The notes under the pieces: generated by a model
Seen by the model: only the letters and a program-made list of their open reading frames with translations
The model's database searches: none
What the model was told of the DNA's origin: nothing
Position numbers and translations under genes: made by a program
Part shown: positions 25,101-38,600 of the stretch, one piece after another
How the letters are laid out: the number at the start of each line of letters is the position of its first letter
How positions within the stretch are numbered: the first letter of the stretch is position 1
Assembly: GCA_035235625.1 (NCBI GenBank)
Contig: CP141148.1
Coordinates: 23,003,057 to 23,067,056, forward strand
Length of the DNA: 64,000 nucleotides
Direction: 5' to 3'
From: Saururus chinensis
Taxonomy: Eukaryota > Streptophyta > Magnoliopsida > Piperales > Saururaceae

Positions 25101-26223
25101 TTCAAAAATGGTAATCCAATATATAAAAATGTTTTACTCATAAGGTTGAAAAAAATTGAAAAAATGTGCAAAAAAGGTCAGAAAATCTGGCCAAGATGAT
25201 GGTCATTTCCCATGCCCTTTTCCTCAAACAAATCTATCGATCAATCCGCCATTTCCACTTAGCATCCATACCCCAAAACTTGTTGTCTCAGTGCAGGCTC
25301 CTTTACTTGGACTAGGAGCTTTTCAATAGAGGCTTCAATGACTACTTGGTGAGGGCATACAATAAAAAATTGAAGCTCTTTACCAGTAATTTTGCTACAG
25401 CTGCACTTATTGGAAGAGAAAGAGGCAGGATCATGAAGAACTGCAGGATCAAATGGGGAGGAAGAGCATCTAATCTTCCTCATTACATCATCGTGCATAT
25501 AAAGAAGAGACTAGAGTATCTAGTCTCTTCGTAGTTAGGCATGGTGAAGCGTGCCGTTTATATCTTCCGCTCCTATTCAAAAGAACATTACACGGGGAGG
25601 ATGCATAAACAAAGGAGGGAGTAACACTGCACCAACAGAGGCATGAGGTCTTGAGGGCAGAGCTGCAAACCTAAAAATTGGCAATTCCTACTAAAAATGC
25701 TGAATTTTGGGAATTTTTTACACAACGAAAAATGCTGAATTTCGGGAATTTTTTACAGAACGACCTGAAGTTTTATAAAACCTTCTACATGGCCGTGACA
25801 TAAGAACGCATGTAGCACGTTGAGATCAATTGTCACTTTGTGCACCACCACCTTCCTGTTGAGACGCTTAACAGTTCCTCACTTCTTCTAACTTTCTCCC
25901 ACGTGATACTTCTTTGATTCAATATAAAGAAGGTAATAAGTTCAATCAGCCCATCCATACAAATGGGGAACCGCAATTAAATACATCAAACTATAAAAGA
26001 CAAATATATACAACATGCTATAAAATAGCTTATTAAATTCAACACATTCCTTTTTTTTATCATATCTTCTGTCATAATTCTCATCGTTCCTGAAAAGCAA
26101 TAATATGCATGAGCATACGGCAAAACAAAAGTATTACTCTCCAGCCTTCGTGAATAAAAGAGAGAAGCTTTATGACACTAGGAACAGTGGTACCTTCTAA
26201 ATATCATAGCGATAGTATGATAT
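25101..26223. other. Intergenic and 3' flank of MCD
   Basis: No supported gene. A 35-bp unit (AAAAATGCTGAATTTYGGGA followed by ATTTTTTACA) is exactly duplicated in tandem at 25693-25762. The segment next to the MCD stop (26223 downwards on the minus strand) should be its 3' UTR. A possible AATAAG poly(A) signal on the minus strand lies at 26029-26034. Confidence 0.45.
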
Positions 26224-29200
26224 TCACGTCTGCTCATGTCTAACGTTTTGTACCTCAATATACTGACGAACCTCAGGAGAAGCCTCAAAATGCCCAGTAC
26301 TGAAATATGACTGTGCACTTTCTTCAATGTTGTCCACCCTGAAAGTTACATAGATGATTTTTTTTTTTTTCTCAAATAGGCCAGATAAGCTGGACAAACA
26401 ACGGGTTATGAACTAGTTTACTTGTAAATATAGTTGACCATTATGCCTCCGCTCTGAGATAGACCTTTAACAGAAGGATCTGCCATCCAATTCAGTCTTC
26501 CGACCATCTACATTAATTTCCACAGTTTAATTATAACAGCTACCATTTAAAAAATTCTTTATTCAGATGTTTATTAAAGTGAAAGATTTAGGAAAAAATT
26601 AAACCGCTCCATTTTGCAGGTGAAAATTCCCAACTGGATCAAGAGCTTTCCCACGTTTCTTTTCTTGAAGAAGGTACCTGTAAAAGTCAGAAATGAAGAC
26701 TTTTCTTCGAGTATTTGGATGTGGTATTTTATTTTTAAGAATAAATGTACCTCGCACACAAGCGTATTAAAGGTCTTTGTAATGCATTCAGCAGTACATC
26801 AGAATGCACCCACTCAAATTTGGTAGATGTAAGCAGATTTAAGAGTACATTAATTGCACTTGTGCCAATACTAAACTCTCTGCACCAAACAGAATAAACA
26901 GAATGTTCAAGTACAAGCCAATGCATTAACGTAAAATATACTGAAAAGCAAGAGAGAGCAAATGCAATCATACCCTATACCTGAAAACATATAACCTTAG
27001 CCACATTACATTATATTCTTTTAAGAACCTAATTATATAGGAGCAATGAGCAAGCCAAGACAGCTAGCAATGTTCATTGACTCGATTCCTCTCAGCTCGC
27101 AATGAAGCGTGAAGTGAGCTTGCAAGCCAAGCCTGATACGGAGCCAAAGTGGGCCCCATATATCAAAACAGGGCCCAATTAAATAATTTCGTGAGCTTAT
27201 TTAGGACTTCAATCTAATTAGGAATCTTGAGTCTTATTTGGAAGTTACTTGAATTAGAAGAATGAGATTTTATTTAACTAATTAGAAGCCTTGAGTTTTA
27301 TTCAGAAGTTACTTGAGTTAGAAGATTAGGATTTTAGATTTGATTTCCTTTTCCTAAGTTTAGTAGGATCATAAAATCGGTATTTTAGTTCCACTTTTTC
27401 AGGGGCTGTTTTGTGTCTCAAAGCCTCCATTTTATATCATACATATTGGAATCCCCTTACAGCCAATACTTCAAGATTGCTGATGGAAATTCCTTCCATA
27501 TAGACAATCAGCCAACCCTTTAACATTGTCCATTCTCCCCACCCTTCAAATTACTAAAAAAATTTCATGATCTCCCCTCACAGAGCGAAGATAGCATCAT
27601 AGGCTTTGATATCCTTCACAAACTGCCTCATCTTTGATGGGGAAAGCTTGGATTAGCCTCCAAGAATGAATCAATCCCCTTGACCACTACTAATAAACTT
27701 CACTTCTTGCACAGATCAAATATTTAGGTCTCTGTGTGCAGATATGCCATCAAAAATGCTATTCTTAAGTGATAACAAAGACAGACTTTTAGACCAAGTG
27801 ACTATTTAAACTCATTTTCTCCAGGATAAAGATTTAATTAGTTTTTTTCTCTCAAAGTTCGGAACTAAGACACAATGCCAGAGCATACTAATCAGAATTT
27901 ATCTCTCAAAATGATGGAAAATGGGAAGGACATGAGATATGCAAACACAAACACCCCCCCATCCCCACCCTCTGCTCTTTTTTATAAAAAGAGATTCATA
28001 ATACAAACTGGAAGGAAAACTATTACATACTTATTTCAGAGGGACGGAACAGACTCAAACTTTCTCTTACTCTCTTTCTTGCTTGCTCTTACTTGTCTTC
28101 AGATGTATATATTATACACAAGAACAGGAAAATCTTGACAAGAAAAAAATTGTTTTCTCAAAGTTTTGATGATGAGGAATCTCCATTTTCAGAGCCTTGA
28201 TAAGGAGAAATCTGTTTTTTCAGCTTGATCCATTGGTGTCATAATCATTTGAGGAGTAGCAGTAGACAGGATCCTGAAATTCCCAATCATCAACTGGGTC
28301 CAGTATGTAAGAGTTCAGAAAATCATTGAGACCACACAATTGGAGATAAGGATCACTGCTAGAAAAAGGGTATGCAAAAATACTGCAAGGAATATCACTA
28401 TAATGTCCTCCATTCTGAATTGCCATGTGGACCTTGAAGTCATTGAACTCATAAGGATATTGAAGAAAATCCTTAGAGAGATAGATGGTTGTCCATTGAT
28501 GAATTTGCAACGGATTCAAAAGATAAGTGACAAAATAATTGACTCCGGGGGAAGAGATGATAGCAAATTTCAACTCTCCTTATTGTTCTTGAATTCATCG
28601 TTGAAATGAACATGAACGCTTTTCCTCATGTGCTTCATTTCAAACAAAAGCAGCTACCAAATTGTCAGTTATGACACTGGCATGACTAGTTTTCACAATG
28701 GAAGTCCAAAGTAAAAAAGATCAAAGGAAAAGGTAACATTCTTTCCAATTTCCTCTCGAGACTTAAAAATCCTGTCAGCCCTCCAAAACCTTTATTCTAG
28801 ACTTCTCTTCTAACACTTTTCCCACTGAAGTTCATGATCTATTACCATAAATTGAAGAAATCTTAGCCGCACTTACCTTCCCAAGATGCGCTACCTATAA
28901 TCTCTACATATGTCTTGAAATTCATTTAGCCAAAATTACTCCTGTATTCAATCCAATTCCTCATCCTCAGTATGCTTATTTTTGTCCCTTCAGTTTTTGG
29001 AATTATTATTACTGTCCAAAAAGGTCTTTTCTTTTCCATGGTATTAATTTGAGCAATGGCAAGTTTCTTTCATTTTTCATATTGGGGGCCTCAATGCTTA
29101 TCTTTTCCATATGGAAGTACGACACAACCTACCAGAGCATGCATATGGTCTCATGCAGATGCTTCAGTGGTTCTTTCTACTCCATCAATGGCAGAATCTT

Positions 29201-32200
29201 CTTCAAGATGGACACAACTTCTATGTCCAAATCAGGCTACTTCCTTCAAAAAAGTAGATTCCTCCCTTTCAAGATTTTCGTTTTTCTATATATAAATATG
29301 TTACTTCTGAAGACGAGAAGGAGCAAGCAAGAAAGAGAGTAAGAGAAACTTGAGTTTGTTCAGTCCCTCTGAAAGAAGTCCATATTAGTTTGTCTTATTA
29401 TATAGAAAAGGGGGGTCATGTTTGCATATCTCATGCCCTTCACATTTTCTATCGTTTTGAGAGATAAAGTCTGATTAGTATTATAGGTCATTGCACCTTG
29501 GTTCTAAACTTTGACATAAAAAAAAATAACTAAATCTTTATCCAAGAGAAAGTGCATTTAAGTAGTCACTTCGCACTAAAACGCTGTCTTTGTTATCGCT
29601 CAAGAATAGCATTTGTTATGGTATAACACAGAGACTTAAACTTATGAAACAAACTCTACTCTCCGCATATTGAGATTTTTGTTCAGTGCTGATATTGAAC
29701 AATTCTTGGTGATGACGAGAAATTTTATCCCTCTCCTCCTCCCCTGGTTCTTCCTAAATTTTCCCAATTTTTCTTCTTCTCTACATTATCCTAGCATGAA
29801 TTTGGTGGCCGATCGAAAACCTGCAACCTATGGATCCAAGGAAGCAAGCTCTTGCTAAATTCAAAGCTAAAGTTGAAGCACGTCTGATGCATTTAAAGCT
29901 GATCTCGATCACCTTTGGCAATTGATTTATCATATGATCGAGGCCAAATGTGTGTAGGCAGTCCAGAAGCACTCGCTGCCACCAAATGAAGACCTGTTGT
30001 TGATGGCCAATACCCATAAACAGCAGTCCAATTCCAACTCGGCGCCACGAGTCCACAACAGTGTAAATCCACCACCTGATCCTGTATTAGAATTTCCGGA
30101 TGTGACAAGCCGCTTACAAACCATGTTGCACCCTGATGCCGTTCATAACATGTTCCTTCTGCTACCACCTAAAGACTTTTCAGTGCCAGTGTTTTCTCAG
30201 CCCTCGTCACATACGCCCAACAAGACTGCCCAGATCAACATACAGCCTCCGCTCACACAGGGCACTACCCACTCTAAAGGATGCCCCATCTCACTGCACA
30301 AAGTTGATGAGCATACCATCTCTTCTGGTGCTGATGTTGTCTGCATCCAAAGCTTGAGCTTTCAGGCGTGACTTCCGTCAAACACTATGGCTCTATTGCT
30401 CCTGCAATCTCGTAGTGGTTTTTGCCCAACAACAGACCCAAGGGAGGCACAGCACACCGTTCGAATGAGTCCCTCCCTGCCACACCTTCCTCCATCTGGT
30501 TTCTTTGATGTCCTGGCAGAATCATTCTGGTGTAGGCTGCAGTTGTGATCCTCATTGCCGTCCATTGGTTTGACCCTGAAAGTAATGCACTTGTTTTCTC
30601 CGATATTGGCTGCGCCGTCATAGGCACTGTTTGGCAAGCCATTTGAAAAAAGGAAAGGGACTTTGCTTATTAGTGTAAAACATCACATCACGAAGAGATT
30701 CCTTTTTTACTTTTTCAAATTACTTTCCAAACAGCCTCTTTCACCTGGATCTGTTCTGGCCAGTGGCCACCATATACACAGTTGTGAGGTTGCTTACAGC
30801 TAAGTGACAAAGTACGGGGTTAGGGGTGCAGTAAGTAGAAATAATAAAAATAAAAAAATAATTATAAAATACAAAAATTAATTTTTTTAGAGTAGATGTA
30901 TCTTTAAGATTATGTAACCCAAAATAAAAGGGGGAAATATGTATTATATAGGAAAAATACATATTAAATGCAAAAAATATGTATTATTTAAATAACGTGA
31001 TAATTACAGCATATAATACGGCCAAAGGAAAAAAAATCTCATGTGCGCATAAAAAACACTTAAAAAACCCATACTTTGTCACTTAGGCTTACTGGAGCCT
31101 GTGTTGGTTTGTTTTCCCCTTTGCTAACGTGAGCCCAACTTCCACTACTATCAACAGTTCCTATGTGGGTCAAGCTCCCTTCATTGTCCATACTCGCTAG
31201 AGTAGAGTATCACCCACCACGGGAGAATGATGTGAAGCCAAAGTAGGCCCCAAATATCAAAACAAGACCCAATTTTATAATTTATTGAGCTCATTTAGGA
31301 CTTTAATCTAATTAGGAATCTTGAGTCTTATTTGGAAGTTACTTGAGATAGAAGATTAGGATTTTATTTAACTAATTAGGAGTCTTGAGTCTTATTTGGA
31401 AATTACTTGGCTAGAAGATTAGGATTTTATTTAACTTGGGATTTTAGATTTGATTTTCTTTTTCCAAGTTTAGAAAGATTATGATATCAGTATTTTATTT
31501 CCAATTTTAAGTCTTTGTAAAGCCTATTTAAGAGGCTTAAGTTTTTAATGAAAAATTGACTATGATTTTGAAGGAAACAAAATTCTTCTCTCCCTTGATT
31601 GAGAATTTTTGTTCAGTGATGATGCTCAACAACTCTTGGATATGATTGCTAGCATCCCTCTGGTGGTGCTTCTAGAGAAATTTTATCCCTCTCCTCTTCA
31701 CCTAATTCTTTCCAATTTTTCTTCTTCTCTATATTTTCTTACATCAGAGCCCATGCTCAATTTAGTTCAACTCAGTACAACTCAAAATTCACATGGCTTT
31801 GTGTGTGCATAAATGCTAACAATTTTTCTCAAACAATTTCTTCTATATTTAACTTTGTAGATTTAATAAAGTTATGACTAGAATATATTTGATATGTCTC
31901 TGTTAATGCCCAATTAGGATTCTTAGACTAGAATAGTTGGGATAAGATGTACATGGTGTTGATGATGAGTTGACCTTCACCCAAGCACACCAATAAAAAA
32001 TTTGATAGCCAGAGCCTTCCCTGGCTTCGGCAATCAAAACAGAGGCCAAGGTTGAGTTGCCCCAGCCCGGATGACTCAGGGTTGAGGCCAGGGTTCTAGG
32101 TGTTCACAGCTGCAGTACTGTAAGGAAGGGACTTCTTCCTCTTTTTCCCTTGTCTGAAACAATTATGTTTAAATTAGTTGCCCACAGGTCTCAAATATGA

Positions 32201-35200
32201 TCAGAAGATTATGTGTGCAGCACATGCATTATATAGCAATGCGTCATTAATAGCAACAATCAAAATCTACATCCGACTCTTATATGAAAATTTTGAAATA
32301 GCTATAATTAAAACTGAAATAAATTTTGTTTCACATGGAAGCTAAGCAAAAAATAGAGTTCAGCTATCTATTAAAGATATTGTAAGAATCAATCACTATA
32401 AATGCATGGGACTTAACTTACTTGGATGATTCCAATATCTTTTTCTCTTCCTCCGGATGCAGTATATTCTCTCTTAAGGAGCTTCCTAACATCATTTTTG
32501 ATGCATCTATACTGTCATTGCTCTCTGATTCAGCCAGCTTGGATTGAGATGTCAACTTTGACACAAGCCATTGCATAAATCCTGGTATTGGGCTAAGTGT
32601 TGCAAATGTCTTGGAAACCATTCCCAGAAAAGACGTTATCAGAATAATACATGACTACGCATGACAATGAACAGAAATATCATAAAGCCATTGTATTTCA
32701 GTTGTTCCAGGATGGACCTACCATAATATGTGGCATGTCTCTTTTCACGAGATTAATTACACGTTTAATAAGAAACTTTCCAAGGTTAATTCCCGCTAAA
32801 CCTGGCTGTCAAACATACAAACAAACCACACATCATAAACAGTTTAGAGGGCCAAAAAATTAAAAAGGGCATGAACACCAAAGATTAACTTGGGAAAGCT
32901 GGCACGATATTGCTTTGTAGTCAGTGCTCGACAGCAACAGAGGAAATTCTGAGAGCACAGTGAAGCCACTACCTGCGTTGATGATATGGAATAAAACAAT
33001 GCACAAGTTGCTTCAGATTCATGAGTTGGAGGATTATCCCATAGTACTTCCTGGTATATCAAATTGTTAAAGATCAAACTTTAAAAAGATCATAATGCAG
33101 TCACATTATTGACATGCAAGTACTATGATATATTATAGTACTTTCTGGTATATCAAAATTGTTAGAGATCAAACAGCTAACAAGATCACAATGCAGAGTT
33201 AGGTTAAAGACCTGTATTTTCTGAGCCACATCCTTCATAAGTGCAACTTCAATAAATATTAAGGGCTCCCCTGCAGAATACACCATCATCCATTCTTTTA
33301 CTGAAAAAATTTATAGAACCGCACAAACACTGCAAATTAATCTTGCAAACAATCACATAGAATATTTTATCATGGGTATACAAAGAACTACACCTAATTT
33401 GCCCAAGTTTATGATATTTTTTTGTACAGAGCAGCAAATTCTCTATCAACGGACCCTCAAATTGCTAAAGAAGTGGCTTGTCCATATTGAAGCATTACAT
33501 ATCAAATCCAAATCTCGCTAACACCATATCCGCTGTAGAATGTTTATGTGTAACCATAGCTAACTATAGTACACAAGATGTGACATCCTCTTAATCGAAA
33601 TTTTACTGACTACTCTTCCACCAAAAATATGGCCCTGCTATGTAATTAGTAGCATCGAAATAAGGGCAACAGGGGCAGATAGTAAAGCAATTTCAGCATG
33701 CAAATTCAAAGCACATCAAAAGGTCATACAAAAGAAATCTATAGGCCAAACAGCTGTCACCTTTCTGGGATTGTTCATATGTAAATGACTTGGTTAGGAA
33801 GCAGGGTCTGGTGTTCTTCCGTAGAACTTGATAATTACTCATTTTCTGCTCATTCATAAATGTCATCCAGATTATTCAATAACCAATAATTGAATGCATG
33901 GGAAGTTGACATGATCACTTCTAAATTGATGTCTGTAGAATCCTCAATGTTAGATCTACATTTGGGTAGTTTTCGAAATTGTGTTGGCATATTCCGTGGC
34001 AAAACAATGTCACACTTCATGTGTAATTTGGGTCAATAGTTGATTCGATCTTTATGTGTGTCATCAAGTCAAGAATGAGGCAAACAAATGCAATCAAACA
34101 CAATCAAAACCCATCAATCGGCATGCATGTGAAGAAAAATATTCTGATACATTGTTTGTCATTGTTCACACGATAGCATCCAATAAACCCTCCATGCTGA
34201 TACTTCCACATGTATTCCATGACAAAACAATGTCACATATTAGGTGTAATTTAGGTCCATAATTAAGTCGATATTTGTTTCTGTTATCAAGTCAAGTATG
34301 AGGCTGATAAGTGTTTGCTGCATGGGTGAATTTCGAGATGACCTTTACACCATGAGTGATCAATTGGTTACTTAATGCCACACTCAGGTAAATTGATCAT
34401 GCACGTTACATGTTTAGGACTACAACGCTGTTATTATTTGTGTGAAAAATAAGAAAACAGTAGAACTTCCTAACAAGCCATCAAACAATAAATCTGATAT
34501 ATTGTTTGTTATTGTTCGAATGATAGCGTACAATAAATCTTTCACGCTGATACTTCTACACCTTTGTTCACTTTGAATGGTGTGTACATTGTCACATCAT
34601 GCACCTTAATACATGATAAGAGGGGCTGCAGCTTAAACAAGTAGTTCTGAGGCTGTTGTATGACATGCAATCAAACATTTTTTCTATTCGCATGTGTTCG
34701 AATGTGATCCCATTTGACCCTATGTGGATATGGAATTTTTCTATTTGAATCCCAAAATGTGTCTTATTTCATCCCAAATTTGGACACACGTTTGCACCAA
34801 CCTAGTGCCCTATAAAAGCTTTACTTTGTTTGTGGTTTAGAAGATTATCTCCTTTATTTTACATTAAAATTACAGATTTGAGGGAGAAGGTGATTCCACC
34901 GACCAAGTGGCCTATAAAAGCTTTACTTAATCAATTTGCACATTAAAGAAGCTTAAGCAAGTGAGTTTTTTTGTGGAAAATTTCGTGATTAAGCATGAGA
35001 GCTTGAGTTACACACAGGCAAGACACACACATACACATAGTGAAAAGGCAATCTCAGCTCAACCTGACAAATAAATTTCTGAGGTTGATTTCTTAAAAGT
35101 GGGCATTGCCAATATTTCTAGAGGATAGGACCAAGGAGAAATGAAAGAGCAAGTTAAAAATAGGGGTCCAAAAGTTTTGGGCCCATTACAACATGTCAGC

Positions 35201-35589
35201 CCCTTTCAATATCACCTTCCAATCAACCGTTGAGATTGCATTTTTTATTTTTGGTAAATAGATGTGTAAGATAGGTTTAGGGCCAACTGGGATTTGAAGA
35301 TCCCCTTTGATGATGGGGGTTTACAAAATTTAGGGTCATTCCAATATGTGGGGCTCATCCATTTAGCGTCACCAAATATGAGACATTAATTTGAGGTTGA
35401 AATTTTGGCTGACCATGATGAGTTGGTACCACCCATCGAAATGAGCCCAAACCTTACAAGGACCTTTCCCCGTAATGTCACTCATCCCCTCAATCCCATA
35501 CCCACTTTTGATGGTGACCCGCAAATGTGAGCCATCTAGAAAATCACCTTCAAAAATTTTATCTCAAGTTGACCTAAGAATACCACCTC

Positions 35590-35620
<31 letters not shown>

Positions 35621-38600
35621 GAAAATTTAACATGAGCTCACGCTCACATGCGACCGTGTGATCCCTGGCATAGCGAGCCATCGAATCTCAATTTGACAAT
35701 GCCCATTAAGATAAGCAGCGAGCAAATGATTCAAACCCACCTGGGCCCTGAGTAACGTGCATTGTTGGATCAAAAGCCAATGGCACGCATATAAACAGGA
35801 CTCATATGTATATATGATTCCCATTAGTATGAGCCCAACACATACTAAAGTGTGTGCCAAATGCATACAAGCCACGCAATTACAATTGTGCGGCCCATAA
35901 TACTTGGGTGAAAGGCGGGCTTGAATCACTCGCCAGCCACCTTATTTGACATGAGACAACAGCTAGCCTAGTGCCAGGCGCATGTTCATAATCACTCCAC
36001 ATGATAGCGCAAAGAGCTTCTCCATGCTACTATGTAGCATAACTGTTGTGATGAAGGTCCAAGTGCCACAGTGCAAAGGGCTTCTCTGCCATTGCTCAAG
36101 GTGATGAGCATGAACAAAGGAAACCATCAAAGCGTGTAGGAGATCAAGGATTAGTGAGACGGGTGTATACCCACCAAGGTTAGTCTCAAGGTGTATTGAA
36201 AGTCTAGTAGTTTCTTGTATCTCTAGCAGCGCTTTGATTTGACCAAGCCATAGAACTAGATGCATGGTTTTTCTACCCAATTTAGGGTTATTCATGTTAA
36301 AAATATTTGTCTCTTGTGTGTAATTGATTAGTAATTTGTGTTTCTTTATCTTCCATTGTAAGGTGATCAGTATCGTTGCATAGCTATTTAAATCTATACA
36401 ATTTATTGTGAAATCTCATGCTATTGTATCATCCATACAAAATTATCAAAGTGTCAATCAGCCATAGAACTAGATGCTTTGATTGGTCCAATTGCCTAAT
36501 TTTAAATTCTAAAACATGGCACTCACACTCGGGGAGTTTTTCAGATGATTCATTCATTTCACAACTGTATCAAAATAAACCATTACAGAAACATTTTGTG
36601 ACTGTTTAATGCTTAAAATAGAAATGAATGCATATCACCATTCTTTCTATGAAATAAGAAACCACTAACCAGGTATTGCTGGATGAAGGTATCCAAAGCA
36701 GCGACGGCCAATTCCCAGCCTTCTCTTTAAATCCAGTAGGTTGTTAATTGGATGCACAGCCTATACATGATAAGTCAGCTAAAAATACCCCAACAGCATA
36801 ACCAATCTATAAAATTTAACATTTTAGGACTAAATTCTTACCTCGTACGCCACAATCTTCTCCAGCAATGAAGCAGAATCATCCCATGTAATTTGGTGAA
36901 GCTCTAAAGCAGCGGGACTAAGCCATGTAACCAGCTTTTCCTTTAAATAGGAGTCTAATGCTCTCAAGGATGAAATATTTTCCACCCTGTGGCAAAGCCA
37001 ATGGTCATGAGATGAGATAAAACCTTTGAACAACTAAAATTAAAGAATAATACACATATATCAGAAATATTTATGTCAATCCTCTTCCTTATATCTGTGG
37101 TTAGCAAACCCTACATTTTGGATGATTCAAAGCCAAAGTTCATTAAATAAAAAGCTAATATGATAGTTTATTGTTCCAACCTTGAAAAGCAACCTTCTCT
37201 CTCTCTCTCTCTCTGAAATTCAAACAGAAACCTTCTCCATTAATTTTATCCTACTTCATGGATGAACTGGTTCCGAGATCCATCTGGCACCAGCGACTTG
37301 GGCATCCCACTGAGGTATCATCAGACGTATAAAAGTTATTTGTGCGTTCCTATTCACTAAGGGCATATTAACTTATTTAGGCATTTTATTTTTAATGAAG
37401 GTGCATTCCCTTTTGCAGCATAGTCTTCTCCCACCACAATTGATGTTTCTCCAGCCAGCAGCCATGCCCGACATTTCTGGCCCATTACAGTAATATCAGT
37501 CTGCCATCACCTCGAGGCCCAATAGCCCCACCCTTCATTAATCCAGTTGAGCTCATTACCAACCAGGAGCACATCCTTGGCATGATTCCCTCCAACCCGG
37601 CTCCACCCTCTGATGCTTCCTCACCTTTACCATCCTCAGGCACCGACCCTGCCTCCCTTAACCCCACCAACTCATCTGCTGTGGGCCTCAGTTGACCGTT
37701 CACCCCTCTTGCCACTCACCCAATGGTAGCCCACTCTATGATTGGCGATCTCTAACCCAAAATCTATTTCACCACTCTCTATACCTCACCACAGGCCTGG
37801 CCTCATGAAGTGAACTTACATGTTATTCCCAAACTATTAAAGTTTCCAAGTGGCGTGAAGCTATGGATGCTGAATTCAACTTTCCACTTCTAAATGGTAC
37901 TTGGACACTCGTTCCTAAGCCGCCTCACAAGAATATTGTTGGTTGTAAATGGGCTTTCAAAATCAAGCAAAAGGCAGATGGCTTTATCGACCCACACAAA
38001 GATCGCTTAGCTGGTAAAGTCTTTCACAACAGGGGTATTGGACTTGAATTAGACTTACAGTCCTATCATTAAGCTCACTACTTATTGCATGGTGTAAAAG
38101 GTGTCATTCTCTATAGGCTGGCCCATTAAACAGTTGGACCTGGTGAATGCTTTTTTCACATGGTTTTCTTAATGGAGTCTATAGCAACAACCACCTGGCT
38201 ATGTCTATCCTCACTGCCCTAATCATGTTTTTCGCCTACACAATTCCTTATATTTCCTCACTCAAGCCCCACGGGCTTGGTTCCACAACCTTAGCAGATT
38301 GTTTCTGTCTTTTGGCCCCACGGGGTCCACAGCTGACACGTCTCTTTTCTTATATAAGGATCGTCAATGTGTTTACATGGTCATTTATGTTGGTGATCAT
38401 ACATAGTGGCAGTTCTCTTTCTCTCTTGCAGAGCTTTATTTTGCAGATCGGTTCTCAATTTCCTATGGAGGGAATTGGTTCCCTGCACTACTTTCTTTGT
38501 GTTGAAGCCACTTATCATGGGGTGCACAACTACCTTTCTCAAACATAGTATATCAAGGACCTTCTCCCACAGACCAACCAATCAGCTTCCAAACTATCTC

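Larger units (their letters stand above)
27119..31744 (+). mobile_element. Gutted LTR retroelement with interrupted left LTR
   Basis: Two diverged LTR copies. The right one runs from about 31228 (TGATGTGAAGCCAAAGTAGG) to 31744 and is preceded by a purine tract (CACGGGAGAA). The left one starts near 27119 (TGATACGGAGCCAAAGTGGG), matches the right copy to about 27410, is interrupted, and resumes near 29656-29793 (TTTTTGTTCAGTG; TTTTATCCCTCTCCTC). The LTR includes a TATTTAAGAGGCTTAAGTTT promoter-like stretch near 31526. The internal region (about 29794-31227) is only 1.4 kb, includes a MITE, and has no recognisable pol blocks, so the element is non-autonomous or gutted, and old. Boundaries are approximate and no target duplication was identified. 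Confidence 0.5.
26880..32421 (-). other. MCD intron 11 (5.5 kb), filled with nested transposons
   Basis: Lies between exon 11 (ends 32422, donor GTAAGT) and exon 12 (starts 26879). It holds an LTR element (27119-31744) interrupted by a fold-back element, plus a hAT-like MITE. The remaining edges (26880-27118 and 31745-32421) show nothing beyond AT-rich intron sequence. Confidence 0.85.

Noticed and set aside
25259-25534. Opposed short open frames near 25.3-25.5 kb
   Set aside because: No family resemblance, no splice context and AT-rich repeat surroundings.
28220-28573. 117-codon minus-strand open frame in MCD intron 11
   Set aside because: Not recognised, inside the fold-back element's centre, with no exon signals in MCD phase; kept as part of the transposon.
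29997-30371. 124-codon plus frame inside the LTR fossil
   Set aside because: Pro/Ser/Thr-rich with no zinc knuckle or pol motif; could be eroded gag but cannot be supported as a gene.
35590-35620. TA-rich run that could be read as a promoter element
   Set aside because: Simple (TA)n microsatellite within an intron.
35627-36295. 100- and 110-codon minus frames in MCD intron 7
   Set aside because: They do not fit MCD phase or sequence, and exons 7 and 8 join perfectly without them.
37863-38072. Possible extra MCD-region exon on the plus strand
   Set aside because: It is copia reverse transcriptase sequence, antisense to MCD.
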